NCBI GenBank assembly: GCA_934230115.1
Contig: CAKQEI010000048.1
Span: 1-18,660, forward strand
Direction: 5' to 3'
From: an uncultured Prevotella sp.
GTDB taxonomy: Bacteria > Bacteroidota > Bacteroidia > Bacteroidales > Bacteroidaceae
Length of the DNA: 18,660 nt
Part shown: positions 6,183 to 15,035 of the stretch, piece after piece
Layout of the letters: the number at the start of each line of letters is the position of its first letter
Position numbering within the stretch: position 1 is the stretch's first letter
Made by a program: the position numbers and the translations under genes
The notes under the pieces: generated by a model
Seen by the model: the letters and a program-made list of their open reading frames with translations, nothing else
Databases searched by the model: none
What the model was told of the DNA's origin: nothing

Positions 6183-7547
6183 ATGCAACACCATTTCAAT
6201 TCAATACTCTTAGGACTCTGCCTTTCGGCTGCCACAACAGCATCGGCACAAACAGGCGAGGCGTCGTTCAACGAGAACTTCTGCGACTCTACACTCCGTC
6301 TCGACTACATCTTCTCGGGCAACGCCACCACTCAGCGCATTTCGCTCGACAAGCTCAACCTCGCGCCGCGCTGGTATGGCAAGCACAAGCGTTTGGCTCA
6401 GCTGCCGGTGGAGGGCAACGGACAAGTGACCGTGCGCAAACACGGCACAAAGGAGGTAATCTACCGCAACTCATTCTCAACGCTGTTCCAGGAATGGCAG
6501 TCGTACGACGAGGCTAAGCATGTGGACAAGGCTTTCGAGAACGTGTTCCTCATACCTATGCCCAAGGACACGGTGGACGTGACCATCGACCTGCGCAACA
6601 ACCGCAAGGAAATAACTGGCACCATGACCCACACCATCGCGCCCAACGACATACTAATACGCCGCATCGGATTCAACAACCGAACCCCATACACAACACT
6701 GCAGGCGGCTGCCGACACAAACAACTGCATCAACATAGCCTTCGTGGCAGAAGGCTACCGCAAAGAGGAAATGCCTGTGTTCATCGATGACGCCAAGGTG
6801 GCAATAGAGGCCCTGTTCGAGCATGAGCCGTTTAAGGAGATGCGCAACCGCTTCAACATCGTGGCAGTGGAGTCGGCATCGGTAGACAGCGGCACGAGCG
6901 AGCCTTCGAAGGACCTGTGGCGCAACACTGTGCTTGGCAGCCACTTCGACACATTCTATTCCGACCGCTATCTCACTACGCTCAACCTCAAGGCATTGCA
7001 CGATGTGCTGGCAGGCATACCCTACGAGCATATCATTGTGCTTGTGAACACAAGCGAGTATGGAGGAGGCGGCATCCTCAACTCCTACAATCTGTCGATG
7101 ACCCATCATCCGCAGTATCGCCAGGTGGTGGTGCATGAGTTTGGTCACAGCTTCGCTGGTCTTGCCGACGAATACGCATACGAGCAGGAGCAGATTCCTA
7201 TGTATCCGCACGACGTGGAACCGTGGGAGAAAAACATCACTACACTCGTCGATTTCCACGACAAGTGGGAATCGCTGATCAAGCCGGGCACTCCTGTGCC
7301 AACGCCTCTGCCCGAAACCACTGCCACAAAGAGCGGCAAGGGCAGCAAGAAGGCTAAGGGCAAGAAGGCAAATGCAGCCGAAAAATCGGACATGGAGAAA
7401 CTTGGCGTGTACGAAGGAGCTGGCTACAGCCTTAAGGGCGTCTATCGTCCGTGTCCCGACTGCCGTATGCGAAGCAACAACCACAAGGAATTCTGTCCGG
7501 CTTGCCAGAAGGCATTGAAGGACTTGATTAATTTCTATACGAAATAA
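6183..7547 (+). CDS. Secreted M64-family (IgA-peptidase type) zinc metallopeptidase
   Basis: Peptidase family M64 includes the Clostridium ramosum IgA protease and many uncharacterised Bacteroidales proteins. The 454 residues start with a signal peptide (cleavage likely near ASAQ, 20-23), followed by a beta-rich N-terminal domain to about residue 150. The catalytic motif is HEFGHSFAGLADEY (318-331): His318 and His322 bind zinc, Glu319 is catalytic, and Asp329 or nearby residues may give the third ligand. SGKGSKKAKGKK (384-395) is a basic, low-complexity insertion after the catalytic domain. The C-terminus has two CxxC pairs (C424/C427 and C438/C441) resembling a zinc knuckle, as in relatives. 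It should act in the periplasm or outside the cell. The substrate is unknown; IgA cleavage cannot be assumed. It sits 38 bp after the FolK-like gene. Confidence 0.88.
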   Translation: MQHHFNSILLGLCLSAATTASAQTGEASFNENFCDSTLRLDYIFSGNATTQRISLDKLNLAPRWYGKHKRLAQLPVEGNGQVTVRKHGTKEVIYRNSFSTLFQEWQSYDEAKHVDKAFENVFLIPMPKDTVDVTIDLRNNRKEITGTMTHTIAPNDILIRRIGFNNRTPYTTLQAAADTNNCINIAFVAEGYRKEEMPVFIDDAKVAIEALFEHEPFKEMRNRFNIVAVESASVDSGTSEPSKDLWRNTVLGSHFDTFYSDRYLTTLNLKALHDVLAGIPYEHIIVLVNTSEYGGGGILNSYNLSMTHHPQYRQVVVHEFGHSFAGLADEYAYEQEQIPMYPHDVEPWEKNITTLVDFHDKWESLIKPGTPVPTPLPETTATKSGKGSKKAKGKKANAAEKSDMEKLGVYEGAGYSLKGVYRPCPDCRMRSNNHKEFCPACQKALKDLINFYTK

Positions 7548-7581
7548 AGAAGAGGATTAGTTTAATCACATTATTATATTA

Positions 7582-8139
7582 ATGTTCAGGACAACAACCA
7601 TTGCTCTCGCATTCCTCACTCTCGGCATTGCAGCCAAGCCTCAGCTCGACAGCAGAGAACAACTCGCGCGAGCTATCGACTACTTCCAAAGCGGCAAATA
7701 CCACGAGGCATTGCTCCTGTTCAACGCTCTCAGCAAGAACCACACTCTGAATTTCCGCTTTCGGGCCTACATCGGAGTGTGCAACTTCTACGACCGAAAC
7801 TACGAGCAGACGATTGCAGCATTTGACAGCATAATGCCGCAACTCGACAAGTTTGCCCCTCACGAACAGTCGATTTACTACTACTGCGCTGCCGAGAGCA
7901 ACTATCAGCTCAAGCACTACAAGAAGTCGCTCCACCTCTTTGAGCACCAACTCCTGCTATGTTTCGACAATGAGAAGGGCGACGCCCTGCTGCGCATAGG
8001 GCTCTGCCACCGACAACTTGGCAACATACCCGCGGCGCAGGAGTATCTTACTCAAGCCGTGGCCTACTACCGACGCTTTAACGACCAATATAAGCTCATA
8101 CAGGTGGAAAGAGAGATGAAACGCTTGAATGGAGAATAG
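7582..8139 (+). CDS. Exported TPR-repeat protein
   Basis: A 185-residue protein with a hydrophobic N-terminus (residues 5-18, cleavage near IAAKP) and then helical repeats of the tetratricopeptide type, about 25-52, 60-88, 96-124 and 133-165. The pattern A.DYF..GKY.EAL..F (31-47) and GLCHRQLGN...A.EYL..A (140-159) is typical of TPRs. TPR domains bind other proteins, so a periplasmic adaptor role is likely, but the partner is unknown. It lies 34 bp downstream of the M64 peptidase gene, so the two exported proteins may work together; that is inference from position. Some stretches depart from the strict TPR consensus. It is followed by an 81-bp gap, then clpC. Confidence 0.8.
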   Translation: MFRTTTIALAFLTLGIAAKPQLDSREQLARAIDYFQSGKYHEALLLFNALSKNHTLNFRFRAYIGVCNFYDRNYEQTIAAFDSIMPQLDKFAPHEQSIYYYCAAESNYQLKHYKKSLHLFEHQLLLCFDNEKGDALLRIGLCHRQLGNIPAAQEYLTQAVAYYRRFNDQYKLIQVEREMKRLNGE

Positions 8140-8220
8140 AATGGCACATTATTTGCTTATCTAATATACGAGAATAAACACACTTATAGTAAGAACAAAA
8201 CACAAAGGAAATAATAACAA

Positions 8221-10764
8221 ATGACAAACCAGTTTTCAACAAAGGTTTCAGACATGCTCTCGTTCAGCAGAGAGGAAGCCGTACGCCTGTCAAACAGGCG
8301 AGTTGCTCCAGAACACCTGCTGCTCGGCATGATGCGCGACAAGCAGAGTCCGCTGTCAGGACTGCTCTCGCGAATGGACATCGACTGGAACACAATAAAA
8401 GCCAAGCTCGAAGAGCGTCTGCGCTACAATGCTGCTGCTCCCGAAGGCGAGACAGCCGAAGCTCCAACGCTTGACGAACAGGCTGGCAACATCCTAAAAC
8501 TCTCGGTGCTCGAAGCCAGACTGCAACACTCGCAGCAGGTGAACGTGGAGCACGTGATTCTCGCCATACTACACGACAAAACCATCAATGGCGCAAAGCA
8601 AGTATTAGAAGCTAACGGCATAAATTACAACAACGCAATGAAACATCTCATGCAACCAAACTCTCAGCCTAAAAACGGCATCGGACTCTCGGAGGAAGAA
8701 GAGGAAAACCCCATCAGCAACCGCGAATCCAAAGGTCAAAAAGGCTCGTCGGCAAAGACGGACACTACAAAACGCACGCCGTCGGGAGGCGGAACTCCCG
8801 TGCTCGACAAGTTCTCAACCGACCTCACACAGGCCGCTGCCGAGGGAAAACTCGACCCGGTGGTGGGACGAGAGAAGGAAATGCAACGCGTCACCGAGAT
8901 TCTGTGCCGACGCAAGAAGAACAACCCTATACTCATAGGCGAACCGGGAGTAGGAAAGAGTGCCATAGCCGAGGGACTGGCTCAGCTTATAGCACGACGC
9001 CACACCTCGCCGCTGCTATTCAACAAGCGCATTCTGCGCCTTGACATGACATCGATTGTGGCGGGCACTAAATACCGCGGACAGTTTGAGGAGCGCATCC
9101 AGGCTCTGCTGCGCGAACTTGAGGAGAATCCCGACATCATTGTCTTCATCGATGAGATACATACCATTATTGGTGCTGGCAGCACTCCTGGCTCAATGGA
9201 CGCCGCCAACATCATGAAGCCTGCCTTGGCAAGAGGGATGATACAATGCATAGGTGCCACAACGCTCGACGAATACCGCAACTCCATCGAGAAGGACGGA
9301 GCTCTGGAACGCCGATTCCAGCGCGTAATGGTAGAGCCGTCTACTGCCGAGGAGACTCTTGAAATTCTGCACAACGTGAAGGAACGCTACGAGGACCATC
9401 ACCACGTGAGCTACACCGACGAGGCGCTGAAGGCTTGCGTCTACCTCACAGCACGCTACATCACCGAGCGCCAGTTCCCAGACAAGGCCATAGACGCCAT
9501 GGACGAGGTGGGCTCGCGCATCCACTTGCAGCACGCCGAAATTCCACCTGCCATAGTCGACAAGGAGAAGGAAATAAGACAAGCAGAACAGCTGAAGCAC
9601 GCCGCTGCCGCCGACCAGGACTTCGAGCTTGCGGCAAGCTACCGCGACCGCCAGTGCCAGCTTGAGAATGAACTGAAGAAACTCAACGAAGAGTGGGCGT
9701 TGCAAGACGACGGCAAACGCGAGACCATAACCGAGGCCGACGTTGCCAACGTTGTGTCGATGATGTCGGGAGTGCCTTTGCAGCGCATCTCGGAACGAGA
9801 GAGCGACCGCCTGCGCAATCTCAGCACAAGCCTTAAGACTTCGGTCATAGCACAGGAGAAGGCCATCGACAAGATTGTGCGAAGCATACAGCGCAACCGC
9901 CTCGGACTGAAAGACCCCAACCGCCCCATCGGCGTGTTCATGTTCCTCGGCCCTACGGGTGTGGGCAAGACTTACCTTGCACAGCGACTTGCCGAACTGA
10001 TGTTTGGCACTAAGGATGCTCTTGTGCGCATCGACATGAGCGAATATTCCGAGAAGTTCAACACCTCGCGCCTTGTGGGTGCGCCTCCGGGATATGTGGG
10101 CTACGGCGAGGGTGGACAGCTCACTGAGCGCGTGCGCCGACACCCCTACTCCATCGTGCTGCTCGACGAGATAGAGAAGGCTCACCCCGATGTGTTCAAC
10201 ATCCTGCTGCAGGTGCTCGACGAGGGCAGAATGACCGACGGCAACGGACGCATGGTAGACTTCCGCAACACCATAATAATAATGACCTCCAACGCTGGCA
10301 CACGTCAGCTTAAGGACTTCAGTCATGGCATTGGCTTCAACGCCTCATCCATCAGCGGTGCTGCCGACGAGAAGTCGAAGGAATACGCACGCTCTGTCAT
10401 ACAGAAGGCTCTGTCGCGCCAGTTTGCACCAGAGTTCCTCAACCGTCTCGACGAAATCATCACCTTCGACCAGCTCGACGCTGCAGCCATCAGAAAGATT
10501 GTGGACGTGGAGCTTGCCAAGCTGACCAAACGCACGTCGCAGAACGGCTACACAATAACTGTCACCGACGATGCCAAGGACTTCATTGCCTCAAAGGGCT
10601 ACGACCCGCAGTTTGGCGCACGTCCGCTTAAGCGTGCCATACAAACTTATGTGGAGGACGAAATCTGCGAGCAAATGCTTTACGGCGACATCAATGCCGG
10701 CGACGAAATCATCGTGGACAAAAAGGACGGTGAGGAGAAACTGACGGTGAAGAAAACAGAATAA
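8221..10764 (+). CDS. clpC: ClpC-type AAA+ unfoldase, ATP-binding subunit of a Clp protease
   Basis: A cytoplasmic Hsp100 unfoldase that feeds substrates to ClpP. Domains in order: two Clp_N repeats (about 3-66 and 82-145); an acidic, low-complexity linker (156-190); AAA1 with Walker A GEPGVGKS (240-247), Walker B VFIDE (308-312) and pore loop KYRG (284-287); a short coiled-coil/UVR-like middle region (445-490); AAA2 with Walker A GPTGVGKT (577-584), pore loop GYVG (624-627) and Walker B VLLDE (646-650). GIGF (703-706) fits the ClpP-docking loop. Length 847 is normal, and the compact middle region places it with ClpC/ClpA rather than ClpB. It ends the seven-gene run, before the hairpin at 10784. 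I see no separate promoter in the 81 bp upstream, nor clpP or a dedicated adaptor gene nearby. Confidence 0.93.
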   Translation: MTNQFSTKVSDMLSFSREEAVRLSNRRVAPEHLLLGMMRDKQSPLSGLLSRMDIDWNTIKAKLEERLRYNAAAPEGETAEAPTLDEQAGNILKLSVLEARLQHSQQVNVEHVILAILHDKTINGAKQVLEANGINYNNAMKHLMQPNSQPKNGIGLSEEEEENPISNRESKGQKGSSAKTDTTKRTPSGGGTPVLDKFSTDLTQAAAEGKLDPVVGREKEMQRVTEILCRRKKNNPILIGEPGVGKSAIAEGLAQLIARRHTSPLLFNKRILRLDMTSIVAGTKYRGQFEERIQALLRELEENPDIIVFIDEIHTIIGAGSTPGSMDAANIMKPALARGMIQCIGATTLDEYRNSIEKDGALERRFQRVMVEPSTAEETLEILHNVKERYEDHHHVSYTDEALKACVYLTARYITERQFPDKAIDAMDEVGSRIHLQHAEIPPAIVDKEKEIRQAEQLKHAAAADQDFELAASYRDRQCQLENELKKLNEEWALQDDGKRETITEADVANVVSMMSGVPLQRISERESDRLRNLSTSLKTSVIAQEKAIDKIVRSIQRNRLGLKDPNRPIGVFMFLGPTGVGKTYLAQRLAELMFGTKDALVRIDMSEYSEKFNTSRLVGAPPGYVGYGEGGQLTERVRRHPYSIVLLDEIEKAHPDVFNILLQVLDEGRMTDGNGRMVDFRNTIIIMTSNAGTRQLKDFSHGIGFNASSISGAADEKSKEYARSVIQKALSRQFAPEFLNRLDEIITFDQLDAAAIRKIVDVELAKLTKRTSQNGYTITVTDDAKDFIASKGYDPQFGARPLKRAIQTYVEDEICEQMLYGDINAGDEIIVDKKDGEEKLTVKKTE

Positions 10765-10783
10765 ATTGAAATTACAATAAAAA

Positions 10784-10836
10784 AAAGAAAATCCGTAGTC
10801 ATTAATGCGAAAGCTAAATGCCTACGGATTTTCTTT
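10784..10836. terminator. Bidirectional terminator between clpC and pyk
   Basis: AAAGAAAATCCGTAG (10784-10798) pairs perfectly with 10822-10836, a 15-bp stem. The loop folds further: CATT/AATG (10800-10803 with 10817-10820) and a GC-GAAA-GC tip at 10807-10814. A-rich sequence on one side and T-rich on the other give a U-tract in both directions, as expected between convergent genes. Confidence 0.88.
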
Positions 10837-10871
10837 ATATATTAACGTTAATTTTATGCCTTAAACTACCA

Positions 10872-12323
10872 TTATTCCGATTTTTTCGGCAAATGGAACT
10901 CATACGACTTGTCGAACACCTGGCTCACCTTATTTATTTCAAGGAAAGTAGTGCCCGTAGGATTGCCCAGTCCGAAGCTGCCGCTAAGATAAGCAATCTT
11001 ATCGTCGAGCGTGATGTAGCCCTTCTGGCGGAGCATACGCAGAGCCGCCGTGAACATATAGTCAGCCGAAGCCTGTTCCTTCTGGTGGATAGGAATCACG
11101 CCGTAGCTCAGGTTAAGCCAGCGCTGAGTCTTGTCCTTATAACAGATGGCAAGCACAGGGTTAGGGCCACGGAAGGCAGCAAGGTGGCGCACAGTCTCGC
11201 CAGTGAGCGAGTCGGTGATGATGCCAGCCACACCTAACTTGCGTGTAGCGTCGATAGCCGCATGAGCAAGGAATTCGCGCTGCGAGCAGTTGTCGTTCAT
11301 AGGCACCTCCCACTCGCCCATAGCGTTGCGGTCCTTCTCAGCCTGCTCGGCAATGGCAGCCATAGTCTTCACAGCTTCAAGCGGATACTTGCCGCTTGCA
11401 GTCTCGCCCGAAAGCATAAGGGCATCGGTGTAAGAATAGATGGCGTTGGCAATGTCAGTAACCTCGGCACGAGTAGGGCGCGGATTCTTAATCATGGTGT
11501 GGAGCATCTGAGTAGCCACGATTACGGGCTTCTTCTTCATCACACACTTGCGTATAATCTGGCGCTGAATGCCCGGAATGCGCTCAATGGGCACCTCGAT
11601 GCCAAGGTCGCCACGGGCAATCATAATGCCATAGGAAGCGTCGATTATCTCGTCGATATTGTCCACACCCTCCTGATTCTCAATCTTCGAAATAATCTTG
11701 ATGTCGCTGCCATGCTCGTCAAGAATCTTCTGAATGGCAAGCACATCGTCGGCTGAGCGCACGAAGGAATGGGCAATGAAGTCGATGTCCTCGTCGATGG
11801 CAAGCAGTATGTTCTGATAGTCCTTCTCGGTGATGGCAGGCAGGGCAATGTGAGCTCCCGGCACATTCACACTCTTGTGAGCCCCAAGCACACCATCGTT
11901 CTGCACCTGAGCCACAAGCATCGGACCCACATTTTCCACAACAAGCATGTCGAGCTCGCCATCGTCGAAGAGCACATGGTCGCCCACCTTCACATCCTTG
12001 GCAAAGTCTACATACGACACGTTGACAATGTCGTGGGTGGAAGTCATTTCGGGACGTCCGAAAATCTTCACCATGTCGCCAGCCTTATATTCTATAGGAG
12101 CCTCTACGTCGGTGGTGCGCACCTCCGGACCCTTGGTGTCGATCATAAGCGCGAGGTGGGGTGAAACTGTGCGCACATTGCGCACAATGGTACGTATCCC
12201 GTCAGGAGTGGCATGCGCCGTGTTCATACGCACAACGTTGATGCCCGCGAAGAAGAGTTTGCGGATAAAGTCAACATCGCAACGGCGGTCACTGATGGAA
12301 GCAACAATCTTTGTCTGTTTCAT
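10872..12323 (-). CDS. pyk: Pyruvate kinase
   Basis: Last glycolytic step: phosphoenolpyruvate and ADP to pyruvate and ATP, in the cytosol. Recognised by TKIVAS (4-9), TKGPEVRT (63-70), the B-domain between about 71 and 165, the catalytic-lysine segment ISKIENQEG (211-219, Lys213), IARGDLGIEVP (235-245), PVIVATQML (266-274) and ALMLSGETASGKYP (301-314). The 483 residues are standard. The usual RLNFSHG motif is RMNTAHA (32-38), replacing the serine that helps bind the monovalent cation, while Glu67, linked to potassium dependence, is present. SDRRC replaces the usual GPAS-type stretch near the N-terminus; as I recall, other Bacteroidales do this too. A TAACTTTG element lies about 40 bp upstream. 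The 3' end faces clpC across a shared terminator. Confidence 0.95.
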   Translation of the reverse strand: MKQTKIVASISDRRCDVDFIRKLFFAGINVVRMNTAHATPDGIRTIVRNVRTVSPHLALMIDTKGPEVRTTDVEAPIEYKAGDMVKIFGRPEMTSTHDIVNVSYVDFAKDVKVGDHVLFDDGELDMLVVENVGPMLVAQVQNDGVLGAHKSVNVPGAHIALPAITEKDYQNILLAIDEDIDFIAHSFVRSADDVLAIQKILDEHGSDIKIISKIENQEGVDNIDEIIDASYGIMIARGDLGIEVPIERIPGIQRQIIRKCVMKKKPVIVATQMLHTMIKNPRPTRAEVTDIANAIYSYTDALMLSGETASGKYPLEAVKTMAAIAEQAEKDRNAMGEWEVPMNDNCSQREFLAHAAIDATRKLGVAGIITDSLTGETVRHLAAFRGPNPVLAICYKDKTQRWLNLSYGVIPIHQKEQASADYMFTAALRMLRQKGYITLDDKIAYLSGSFGLGNPTGTTFLEINKVSQVFDKSYEFHLPKKSE

Positions 12324-12360
12324 AATTATAATTATAAATGTGTTTTTACTTTTGATTCTG

Positions 12361-12368
12361 CAAAGTTA
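12361..12368 (-). promoter_or_regulatory. Promoter -7 element for pyk
   Basis: Read leftward this is TAACTTTG, giving a start near 12355 and a leader of about 30 bases. No clear -33 TTG is present. Confidence 0.55.
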
Positions 12369-12470
12369 TAGAAAAATAAGCACATAATTAACGCATAAAC
12401 AATAAATTTTTGTTTTGGAATGAGGATAAATCAACATCACAGCCTGTTCAAGCAAGCAACCCATGACATT

Positions 12471-12486
12471 TCATAATAAATTATGA
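12471..12486. promoter_or_regulatory. Palindrome abutting the TonB-receptor promoter, operator candidate
   Basis: TCATAATAAATTATGA has 7-bp arms around AA. It ends one base before the -33 TTG of the receptor promoter, where a regulator would affect polymerase. The binding protein is unknown, and AT-richness makes chance palindromes more likely. Confidence 0.35.
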
Positions 12487-12517
12487 TTGCCCAATTATTT
12501 AATAATGGCTAATTTTG
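12487..12517 (+). promoter_or_regulatory. Promoter of the TonB-dependent receptor gene
   Basis: TTG at 12487-12489, a 20-bp spacer, then TAATTTTG at 12510-12517: both Bacteroidota elements at the expected spacing. RNA would start near 12523, about 40 bases before the ATG. Confidence 0.65.
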
Positions 12518-12562
12518 CACCCGAAAATAAGAAAAAAGACAATAATAAAACAATAAAAGTTG

Positions 12563-14983
12563 ATGGATAATAAGAAATGTATATTGCTCACCCTATGCTG
12601 CACCCCAGTGTTTGCCTCTGCCCACATTATTGGCGAGAGCCACATGAATGGCAAGACTAATCACACCTACGACACCAACGTAGCCGACACTTCGCGCGTC
12701 TACGACATCGATGAGATTGTAGTGTCATCGCAACCCAAGGACCTCCAGCGCCTGCGCCGACAGGCCGTAAGCTCCACATCGCTCTCTGCCAAGACTCTCG
12801 CTGCATTTGCCACACGCGACATGCGCGACGTCGCCACACGCGTTCCCTCGTTTGTGATGCCTTGCTACGGATCGCGCTACACATCTTCAGTCTACGTGCG
12901 CGGAATAGGCTCGCGCGTCAACAACCCTGCCATAGGCATGTATGTAGACGACATTCCAATGGTGAACAAGAGTGCCTTCAACACCCATCTATACGACCTC
13001 AGCCGCATCGACATACTGCGCGGACCGCAAGGTACGCTCTACGGACAGAACGCCGAGGGGGGACTGGTGAGGGTCTACACAAAGAGTCCGCTCACCTATC
13101 AAGGCACCGACGCCAAACTGAGCATTGGCAGCCACATGTGGCGCATGGCTCAGATCAGCCATTATAATAAGGTGGAGGGCGTGGGAGCCTACTCGCTGTC
13201 TGCCTTCTACAACGGACAAAACGGATTCCTGCGCAACCAATACAACAAACATAGGGCAGACGACGGCAACGAGGCTGGAGCGCGACTGAAGTTCATGCGT
13301 CAGCAGACCGACCGCACGCTCATATCGCTGGCAGCCGACTACCAGTGGGTGCGACAAAACGGATTTGCCTATGGCGACTACGATCTCACAACACGTCGCG
13401 CCTCAGCCCCATCCACCAACAAGCCCAACTCCTACCGCCGTCATCTAGCGTCTGTGGGTCTTACGGTGAACTACCGTGGCGTGAACGCCGACATCAACTC
13501 CACCACAAGCTACCAGTATCTCGACGACAGTATGCTCATGGACCAGGACTACATGCCCATCGACTACATGAGTCTTGGACAACGACAGCTGCTCAACGCC
13601 ATCACCCAGGAGTTTGCCATCAAAAACCACGACGACAAAAAGTGGCGACGAGTGACGGGAGCCTTCTTCAGCTACCAGTGGCTGCGCACCAACGCGCCCG
13701 TGAACTTCGGCGAGGGCATCACCACACCTATGGGCAAGGCAATAGCCAACTCTATATACCAGAGCATCATGAAGTCGATGACCGACAAGGGAATGAGCGA
13801 GCAGGCGGCAAAGGCCATCATCGACAAGGCGGGAGGAGTGAGCATGAATGTGGGCATGGACGTGCCCGGACTCTTCAGAACTCCTCAGCTCAACGCAGCC
13901 ATCTTCCACGAGTCAAGCCTCAAGTTGGGCGACCGACTCAAGGCCACACTCGGACTGCGCTACGACTTCTCGCGCGTGTCAATCGACTACGACACACGAG
14001 CCACCATGACTCTTGCTGCCAGCGTAATGGGAGTGAAAGCCACAAACAAACTCACGTCGCACCTTACAAGCAATGCCCACAACGCCTACAACCAACTTCT
14101 GCCGAAGATAGGACTCACCTACGAGCTGGGCGAAAACGACAACTCTGACAACGGCTCGTTGGGCAATATCTATATCTCGGCAAGCAAGGGCTACCGCGCC
14201 GGAGGCTACAACATTCAGATGTTCTCCGACATATTGCAGTCGGAACTCATGGCCAATCGCATGAAGGCAATGCGCGACAGCTACGATGTGCCACACACCG
14301 ACGACGACTACGCCAAGGTGAACAACACCATTGCCTACAAGCCCGAGACAAGCTGGAACTACGAAGTGGGCGCCCACCTCAACCTCTTCGAATCATCGCT
14401 CCACCTTGACATTGCCGCCTACCTCATGCAGATCAAGAATCAGCAACTATCAGTTATGGCTGGCACCTACGGATTCGGACGTATGATGGTGAACGCCGGA
14501 CGAAGCAGAAGCCTTGGCGGCGAGATTACGCTACGAGGAAGCGCGTTAAGCAACGCCTTGGCATGGGCTGTGGCTTATGGCTACACCAACGCCACATTCC
14601 GCAGCTACAAGGACAACAACTCCAACTACCGCGGCAACCACGTGCCCTACATCCCCAGCCATACCCTCTCGGCTAATGCCGACTACACATTGCTGACAAA
14701 CGGCACGTGCATCAAAAGCCTCACCTTCGGGGCTGGCCTCACAGCTCAGGGCGACATCTACTGGGACGAGGCCAACAGCTACAAGCAGAAGTTCTATGCC
14801 TTGCTCAACGCTCATGCCTTGGCACAGTTCAACGGCTTCAGCTTGAACCTGTGGGCAAAAAACCTCACAAACACCAAATACTGCACCTTCGCCATGGATA
14901 GCTCGGCATCGGGCGAGAAACACTACTTCGGACAGAAGGGAATGCCAGTGATGGTGGGAGTGGACGTGAATGTCAATTTCTAA
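12563..14983 (+). CDS. TonB-dependent outer-membrane receptor (not SusC-type)
   Basis: An outer-membrane gated barrel importing a substrate with TonB energy; the substrate is not evident. I start at the ATG, 806 residues; the frame also opens one codon earlier at TTG, which is less likely. In ATG numbering: signal peptide about 1-20, TonB-box-like DIDEIVVSSQ (48-57), plug domain about 60-175 with YVRGIGSRVNNPAIGMYVDD (111-130) and ILRGPQGTLYGQNAEGGL (151-168), then a 22-strand-type barrel ending MVGVDVNVNF with a terminal Phe. It lacks the N-terminal carboxypeptidase-regulatory-like domain of SusC proteins, and no susD follows. The plug resembles siderophore- or small-ligand-type receptors. 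Residues 388-430 are Met-, Ala- and Lys-rich and look helical, probably an extracellular loop insertion. Own promoter; terminator 13 bp downstream. Confidence 0.9.
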   Translation: MDNKKCILLTLCCTPVFASAHIIGESHMNGKTNHTYDTNVADTSRVYDIDEIVVSSQPKDLQRLRRQAVSSTSLSAKTLAAFATRDMRDVATRVPSFVMPCYGSRYTSSVYVRGIGSRVNNPAIGMYVDDIPMVNKSAFNTHLYDLSRIDILRGPQGTLYGQNAEGGLVRVYTKSPLTYQGTDAKLSIGSHMWRMAQISHYNKVEGVGAYSLSAFYNGQNGFLRNQYNKHRADDGNEAGARLKFMRQQTDRTLISLAADYQWVRQNGFAYGDYDLTTRRASAPSTNKPNSYRRHLASVGLTVNYRGVNADINSTTSYQYLDDSMLMDQDYMPIDYMSLGQRQLLNAITQEFAIKNHDDKKWRRVTGAFFSYQWLRTNAPVNFGEGITTPMGKAIANSIYQSIMKSMTDKGMSEQAAKAIIDKAGGVSMNVGMDVPGLFRTPQLNAAIFHESSLKLGDRLKATLGLRYDFSRVSIDYDTRATMTLAASVMGVKATNKLTSHLTSNAHNAYNQLLPKIGLTYELGENDNSDNGSLGNIYISASKGYRAGGYNIQMFSDILQSELMANRMKAMRDSYDVPHTDDDYAKVNNTIAYKPETSWNYEVGAHLNLFESSLHLDIAAYLMQIKNQQLSVMAGTYGFGRMMVNAGRSRSLGGEITLRGSALSNALAWAVAYGYTNATFRSYKDNNSNYRGNHVPYIPSHTLSANADYTLLTNGTCIKSLTFGAGLTAQGDIYWDEANSYKQKFYALLNAHALAQFNGFSLNLWAKNLTNTKYCTFAMDSSASGEKHYFGQKGMPVMVGVDVNVNF

Positions 14984-14995
14984 CATAATTTCTAT

Positions 14996-15034
14996 TAGGA
15001 GACTACGGCAGCGATGCTATAGTCTCCTATTTTT
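14996..15034. terminator. Terminator between the TonB receptor and the small exported protein
   Basis: TAGGAGACTA (14996-15005) pairs perfectly with 15020-15029 across a 14-base loop, followed by a T-run at 15030-15034. It is a good rightward terminator. It may also end the convergent leftward gene, whose stop is at 15036, though the leftward T-tract is poor. Confidence 0.8.
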
Positions 15035-15035
15035 A

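Noticed and set aside
9193..10326. Leftward 377-codon open frame opposite clpC
   Set aside because: It lies entirely within the clearly coding AAA+ domains of clpC and shows no domain of its own.
12560..12562. TTG start for the TonB receptor
   Set aside because: An ATG follows immediately and gives the same signal peptide, so the ATG at 12563 is preferred.
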